DNA from: Flavobacteriia bacterium
Lineage (GTDB): Bacteria; Bacteroidota; Bacteroidia; Flavobacteriales_D; Crocinitomicaceae
Reading direction: 5' to 3'
Length of the DNA: 64,000 nucleotides
Assembly: GCA_009924735.1 (NCBI GenBank)
Contig: RFQZ01000004.1
Coordinates: 62,001-126,000 of the forward strand
Both the position numbers and the translations under genes were made by a program. Positions 59,925 through 64,000 of this stretch are shown here, in pieces. Under the pieces are notes generated by a model. That model worked only from the letters and a program-made list of their open reading frames with translations. It searched no databases and was not told where the DNA came from. Every line of letters starts with the position of its first letter. Position 1 is the stretch's first letter.

Positions 59925-61319
59925 TTAGAATCGGGTATATAGAAAAGGATTAAAGGTGGCATTAACCAATAACAAAGTTGCTAAAAATAGCAAGAACACA
60001 TTCACGGCAGGTCTCACAAATTGATAATTTTTAGTGAATTTAATGCGTACAGGGTTCGAGGCATCAAAAACCTCATCCCAAGGAATGCATAATAAGATTA
60101 CCAAAACAAACCAAAAGGCATGCATGCTAATGTCTGTAAGAAAACCTGGACTAACCGAATTTTTCGAAACAAAAAGGTTTCCAACGAAGTAGGTTAACTT
60201 ATTGAAGTCAACAAAATAGAAGATGGCCCTACTGAAAACGATTAGCACCAAGGTGTAGGAATGTTTAAGAATTCTTGGGGTTTTATCAAGTATGAATTTG
60301 AGGTGTTTTTCCAACACCATGAGCAATCCAAAATACGTTCCCCAAAGTGCAAAATTCCAATTTGCACCGTGCCAAAATCCGGTAAGAAACCATACAATGA
60401 AAATGTTGCGGTCATGGTGTTTTCTATTTCCTCCCAATGGGATGTAGACGTAGTCTCTAAAAAATTTTCCTAGGGAAATATGCCAACGCCGATAGAAGTC
60501 TGCAACGGAGGTCGCCGCGTAAGGATGACGGAAATTTTCATCGAAATCAAATCCGAACAATTTTGCCAATCCAATGGCCATGTCAGAATACCCACTGAAG
60601 TCGAAATACAATTGAATGGAAAACATCGCAATTCCAAACCACCCTTCAAAGGCTGACAATTCGTAAAGGTTGGTTACCAAGTATTTATCTACCAAAACCC
60701 CTGCTACGTTTGCAATGACCACTTTTTTAAACAATCCAATGCAAAATCGAGTAACCCCATCGCTCATTTTTGACCAATTAATGGTTCTTTTTTCTATTTG
60801 ATTTGCAATTTGTTTGTATCGCACAATCGGACCTGCCACAAGGTGTTGGAACAAGCTGATGAACATGAGAAAATTCAACGGATTGCGTTGTGCTTTCACA
60901 TCTCCTCGGTACACATCCACAACATAGGATATGGCCATAAATGTGTAGAAAGATATCCCTACGGGAAGGGAATTTGTTGGACGTGAAAAAGGAAGGGTGA
61001 CCAGGCTGTTTAAGTTGTCAAAGATAAACCCACCGTATTTATATGAAATAAGTAGCGATAAATTGACGATTACACTGAGTACGACGCCAACCTTGGCCAA
61101 AGATTTCCCGGTGTTCCGCGAAATAAACAAACCCATGGAATAGTCAAAAAACGCAGTAAAAATCATAAGAAAGATCCACATCGGTTCTGCCCACGCATAG
61201 AAAATAAGAGAGAAAATGGTCAGGGAAAGATTCCTAAAGATGTCATTTTTTGAAACATAATGGAACACCAAGCTCAAAGGCAGAAATAAATATAAAAATG
61301 TTAAGCTTGAGAATACCAT
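59925..61319 (-). CDS. MBOAT-family O-acyltransferase (AlgI/DltB-like)
   Basis: The 464-aa polytopic membrane protein has about 11-12 hydrophobic segments and the MBOAT motifs FRHPYAATSVADFYRRWHISLGKFF and LTGFWHGANWNFALWG, the latter with the invariant catalytic His. It should pass acetyl (or D-alanyl) groups from the cytoplasm through the membrane to the extracytoplasmic DHHW protein encoded next. The substrate glycan is not indicated. First gene of the three-gene cassette. Confidence 0.92.
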   Translation of the reverse strand: MVFSSLTFLYLFLPLSLVFHYVSKNDIFRNLSLTIFSLIFYAWAEPMWIFLMIFTAFFDYSMGLFISRNTGKSLAKVGVVLSVIVNLSLLISYKYGGFIFDNLNSLVTLPFSRPTNSLPVGISFYTFMAISYVVDVYRGDVKAQRNPLNFLMFISLFQHLVAGPIVRYKQIANQIEKRTINWSKMSDGVTRFCIGLFKKVVIANVAGVLVDKYLVTNLYELSAFEGWFGIAMFSIQLYFDFSGYSDMAIGLAKLFGFDFDENFRHPYAATSVADFYRRWHISLGKFFRDYVYIPLGGNRKHHDRNIFIVWFLTGFWHGANWNFALWGTYFGLLMVLEKHLKFILDKTPRILKHSYTLVLIVFSRAIFYFVDFNKLTYFVGNLFVSKNSVSPGFLTDISMHAFWFVLVILLCIPWDEVFDASNPVRIKFTKNYQFVRPAVNVFLLFLATLLLVNATFNPFLYTRF

Positions 61320-61347
61320 ACCTGAATACGCAGTATTTTTGAGTGCG

Positions 61348-61355
61348 CGAATTTA
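61348..61355 (-). promoter_or_regulatory. Weak -7-like box TAAATTCG before the MBOAT run (minus strand)
   Basis: One mismatch from TAnnTTTG, 28 bases before ATG 61319, in the divergent region shared with the YyaL-type gene. The only candidate seen there. Confidence 0.25.
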
Positions 61356-61378
61356 ATAAGATTCGAATAAAGAAAAAA

Positions 61379-63328
61379 ATGAATAAACTCAAGGAAGAAA
61401 CTTCCCCCTACTTGCTTCAGCATGCAACGAATCCCATCGGTTGGTATCCTTGGTGCGATAGCGCCTTCGAGTTGGCAATAAGGGAAGACAAGTTAATCAT
61501 ACTGAGCATTGGATATTCTAGCTGTCATTGGTGTCATGTAATGGCCCACGAAACCTTTGAAAACGATGAAGTTGCTAAGTTTACGAATGCGAATTTTGTT
61601 TCCATAAAGGTAGACCGAGAAGAAAGACCCGACCTAGATCAACTCTATATGACATCGGTTCAAATGATGACCGGACAAGGGGGATGGCCATTGAATTGTA
61701 TACTGTTGCCAGATAAAACGCCTGTGTATGGGGGGACTTATTTTCCTAAAGATCAATGGATGAATGTGCTTGCATCGCTTGTCCAAACGAAATTAAACGC
61801 TCCCAACAAACTATTGGATTATGGACAATTGGTGCGGGAAGGATTGGTTGAAATCAATGAAGCGCCCGAATCAAATTCGAATCGATTGATTGAGGATGAC
61901 ATTCATGCAAGCGTGGTGAATTGGAAAAGAAACTGGGACCACAAATGGGGAGGCAGACAAGGGGCTCCAAAATTTCCCCTTCCAAATAATTGGTTATTTC
62001 TATTGGCTTATTGCAACGCTTACCAAAATCCGGAAGCAGAAGATTTCTTAGCTAAAACCTTGCGAAATATTTGTCTTGGTGGCATTCACGATCCGATTGA
62101 AGGAGGCATCTTTCGCTATTCTGTTGATGAATTTTGGAAAGTTCCCCATTTCGAAAAAATGCTTTATGACAATGCACAAATGATTGAATTGTTATCCTAT
62201 GCGCACAATTCCTATCCTTCCGACACCCTTAAATACCAAGTCGAAAAGAACATTCAATGGATATTGAACACCTTACAATCAGATCATGATGCCCTTTTTT
62301 CCGCTACGGATGCAGACACCGATGGCATTGAAGGCGCTTATTACACTTGGAAACAAGAAGAAGCAGACAGGCTTTCTGAGGAGGAAAAAATACAGTTCTC
62401 GGAAACCTTTTTCACCAGCGATGTTGCTTATTGGGAGGATGGACGTTACGTGTTTTACCGAAAGGAGGATTGGGACCCTACCGTTTTAGATGGGTTGCAA
62501 AATGCCATGTTCTTGTGGCGCGCGAATGAAACGAAACCCTTTGTAGATTTTAAGTGCATCACATCATGGAACGCAATGGCCATATCTGCTTTCAGTGCGG
62601 CTTATGTAGTTTTCGACAAGGAAGATTACCTAAAAAATGCAAAACAAATAACGCAATGGATCCTCGATGTGCAAATAAAACAGCATGAGATTTTTCACAT
62701 CCATTCCAAAGGGGAAAGTAAAATTACTGGACTGCTGGAAGACAACGCATTTGTCATACGAGCTTTTATTGATTTGTATGTGGCCAGTGGCGAATTGGAT
62801 GGATTGCATAAAGCGCATCAACTTCTTACGCAAAGTGTCTCACAGTTTTTTAACACAGAAAAAGGCTATTTTGAAGATTCCATCAATGAATTGATGGTTG
62901 GAATTCTTGACTTACAAGACAATGTGATTCCTGCGAACAACAGTATTATGTGTGAAAACCTCATCAGGTTAGGGAGTTATTTTAGGAATGAGGAGTGGCT
63001 GCGCATGGCGAACGAAATGTGTGCTTCCTTGGTTCCTAAGATGGTAAACAACCTCTCTGCCTATTCGCAATGGGGAATCAACGCCATGCTCTTGGAACAA
63101 GGGGTTGTAGAAATCTCCCTCCTTAACATGGAAGAAAACCAAATAGGTCCCTACAAACGAATGTTTCAAAAAAACTGGATTGTTTCATACCACAAAGATT
63201 TGCCGGTATCACTCGGTATCACAAAGAAAGTTTCAATCTGCGGAAATCACCAATGCTACATTGCTACCAACGAAGTGGCAGAAGCCTTGGGGTTTTTAAA
63301 GTCCTCTGCGTGGTTAAAAGGCGCTTAA
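61379..63328 (+). CDS. YyaL/DUF255 thioredoxin-domain protein
   Basis: The 649-aa protein matches the YyaL (spermatogenesis-associated protein 20) family. An N-terminal thioredoxin-like DUF255 domain has SYSSCHWCHVMAHETFENDE and VKVDREERPDLD-type residues, with GQGGWPLNCILLPDKTPVYGGTYFPK. A glycosidase-like (alpha/alpha)6 barrel follows (HFEKMLYDNAQMIELLSYA, TSWNAMAISAFSAAY). No biochemical role is established. Start ATG 61379 (MNKLKEETSPYLLQHATNPIGWYPW) is the family N-terminus; a TTG/ATG-like start 36 bases upstream is not needed. Confidence 0.9.
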   Translation: MNKLKEETSPYLLQHATNPIGWYPWCDSAFELAIREDKLIILSIGYSSCHWCHVMAHETFENDEVAKFTNANFVSIKVDREERPDLDQLYMTSVQMMTGQGGWPLNCILLPDKTPVYGGTYFPKDQWMNVLASLVQTKLNAPNKLLDYGQLVREGLVEINEAPESNSNRLIEDDIHASVVNWKRNWDHKWGGRQGAPKFPLPNNWLFLLAYCNAYQNPEAEDFLAKTLRNICLGGIHDPIEGGIFRYSVDEFWKVPHFEKMLYDNAQMIELLSYAHNSYPSDTLKYQVEKNIQWILNTLQSDHDALFSATDADTDGIEGAYYTWKQEEADRLSEEEKIQFSETFFTSDVAYWEDGRYVFYRKEDWDPTVLDGLQNAMFLWRANETKPFVDFKCITSWNAMAISAFSAAYVVFDKEDYLKNAKQITQWILDVQIKQHEIFHIHSKGESKITGLLEDNAFVIRAFIDLYVASGELDGLHKAHQLLTQSVSQFFNTEKGYFEDSINELMVGILDLQDNVIPANNSIMCENLIRLGSYFRNEEWLRMANEMCASLVPKMVNNLSAYSQWGINAMLLEQGVVEISLLNMEENQIGPYKRMFQKNWIVSYHKDLPVSLGITKKVSICGNHQCYIATNEVAEALGFLKSSAWLKGA

Positions 63329-64000
63329 ACTTTTCTAGCCATTACTTTTTTTACAGCGCTCACAATGTCTTGCGTTTCTAACCCATATTTGGCAAGAAGT
63401 TCATTCGGAGTGCCGCTTTCTCCAAAAGTATCATTTACAGCGACAAATTCTTGTGGGGAAGGCATGTGTTGCGCCAACACTTGTGCTACCGCATCACCGA
63501 GTCCACCATTTCGCATGTGTTCTTCAGCGGTTACTACGCATTTTGTTTTTTGAAGTGATTTCAAAATTGCATCTTGATCCAGGGGTTTAATGGTATGCAT
63601 GTTTATCACTTCGGCTGAAACCCCAATGTTTTTCAAGGCCTCTGCTGCTTCAATGGATTTCCAAACCAAATGACCACAGGCAATGATTGTTACATCCGTT
63701 CCTTCCATCAAGACATCGGCCTTTCCAATGACAAACGGAGCGTTTTCAGGAACAAATATAGGCACAACAGGTCGACCAAATCGCAAATATACCGGGCCAT
63801 TAAATTTGGCAATTTCAATGGTTGCTTGCATGGTTTGATTGTAATCTGCCGGTACAATCACGGTCATATTCGGCAGCATGCGCATCATCCCTATGTCTTC
63901 TAAAACTTGATGCGTCGCGCCATCCTCTCCCAAAGTAAGTCCCGCGTGAGATGCGCAAATTTTTACATTTTTCTTTGCATACGCAATGCTTTGACGAATT
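63325..64000 (-). CDS. Transketolase C-terminal subunit, 3' part only
   Basis: The minus-strand frame is open to the window edge, so the N-terminus lies beyond base 64000. The visible ~224 residues are the pyrimidine-binding and C-terminal domains of a split transketolase: ICASHAGLTLGEDGATHQVLED, MTVIVPADYNQTMQATIE, GPVYLRFGRP, and the C-terminal VVTAEEHMRNGGLGDAVAQVLA. A split form (N and C halves as separate genes) is common in Bacteroidota and Firmicutes. It exchanges two-carbon units in the pentose phosphate pathway using thiamine diphosphate. It converges with the YyaL-type gene with a 4-base overlap. Confidence 0.9.
   Translation of the reverse strand, partial: IRQSIAYAKKNVKICASHAGLTLGEDGATHQVLEDIGMMRMLPNMTVIVPADYNQTMQATIEIAKFNGPVYLRFGRPVVPIFVPENAPFVIGKADVLMEGTDVTIIACGHLVWKSIEAAEALKNIGVSAEVINMHTIKPLDQDAILKSLQKTKCVVTAEEHMRNGGLGDAVAQVLAQHMPSPQEFVAVNDTFGESGTPNELLAKYGLETQDIVSAVKKVMARKV

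Overview
The window looks like chromosomal DNA of a Bacteroidota bacterium, most likely of the order Flavobacteriales (a Crocinitomicaceae-like lineage is only a guess). The reasons are: five secreted proteins with C-terminal type IX secretion (T9SS) sorting domains of the 'YPNP...G.Y' type; a PorE-like OmpA/TPR/propeller protein; a GldA-like ABC ATPase; promoter -7 boxes of the Bacteroidota type (TAnnTTTG); almost no Shine-Dalgarno sites; and moderate-to-low GC. I see no rRNA, tRNA, IS element, prophage or CRISPR array, and no gene-free stretch longer than 300 bases. Nearly all genes are compact and housekeeping or envelope related.

Layout. 1-12.5 kb: the 3' end of one T9SS adhesin, then a complete giant (3,748 aa) modular T9SS surface protein. 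12.6-19.6 kb: a LOG-family enzyme; a coupled run of a membrane-anchored three-PASTA protein, a T9SS cargo protein and an RluD-type pseudouridine synthase; then the PorE-like protein with its own promoter. 19.7-27.8 kb: a DUF2851/PspC/RmlD-like run with ATGA overlaps, two APC amino-acid permeases, a ComEA-like helix-hairpin-helix protein, apt, an acyl-CoA dehydrogenase and rpsU. 27.8-32.8 kb: a Xer-type recombinase whose ATG abuts the rpsU terminator, a minus-strand run of OmpR regulator, riboflavin synthase and MazG, and a secreted lysyl-endopeptidase-like protease. 32.8-38.8 kb: uvrC, a secreted M43 metalloprotease, an acyl-CoA thioesterase and an alpha/beta hydrolase. 38.8-44.4 kb: a tight minus-strand run of PfkB kinase, multi-DUF349 protein, membrane protein, REC-PAS-histidine kinase and GT9 glycosyltransferase. 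44.4-47.6 kb: an ALDH7-type dehydrogenase, rplY and prs. 47.7-55.6 kb: xseA, rnpA, an S41 protease, an O-antigen-ligase-like protein, gldA, tyrS and a DUF3108 protein. 55.6-64 kb: queA, a small membrane protein, a three-gene surface O-acylation cassette (MBOAT, DHHW protein, SGNH-LysM protein), a YyaL-type protein and the 3' part of a transketolase C-terminal subunit.

Two observations stand out. First, six genes (DUF2851, apt, acyl-CoA dehydrogenase, uvrC, thioesterase, rnpA) have a -7 box exactly four bases before the start codon, and the PASTA gene has one five bases before. In Bacteroidota the -7 box lies a few bases from the transcription start, so these mRNAs are predicted to be leaderless. 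Second, the MBOAT-DHHW-SGNH/LysM cassette has the parts of a cell-wall or surface-glycan acylation system. Its last member combines a lipase-like fold with a peptidoglycan-binding LysM domain.

Functionally the window is rich in export and surface biology: T9SS cargo, a PorE-like part, GldA, GT9, Wzy-like ligase and O-acylation. These genes are interleaved with nucleotide metabolism (prs, apt, MazG), translation and RNA processing (rpsU, rplY, tyrS, queA, rluD, rnpA) and DNA repair or recombination (uvrC, xseA, Xer).
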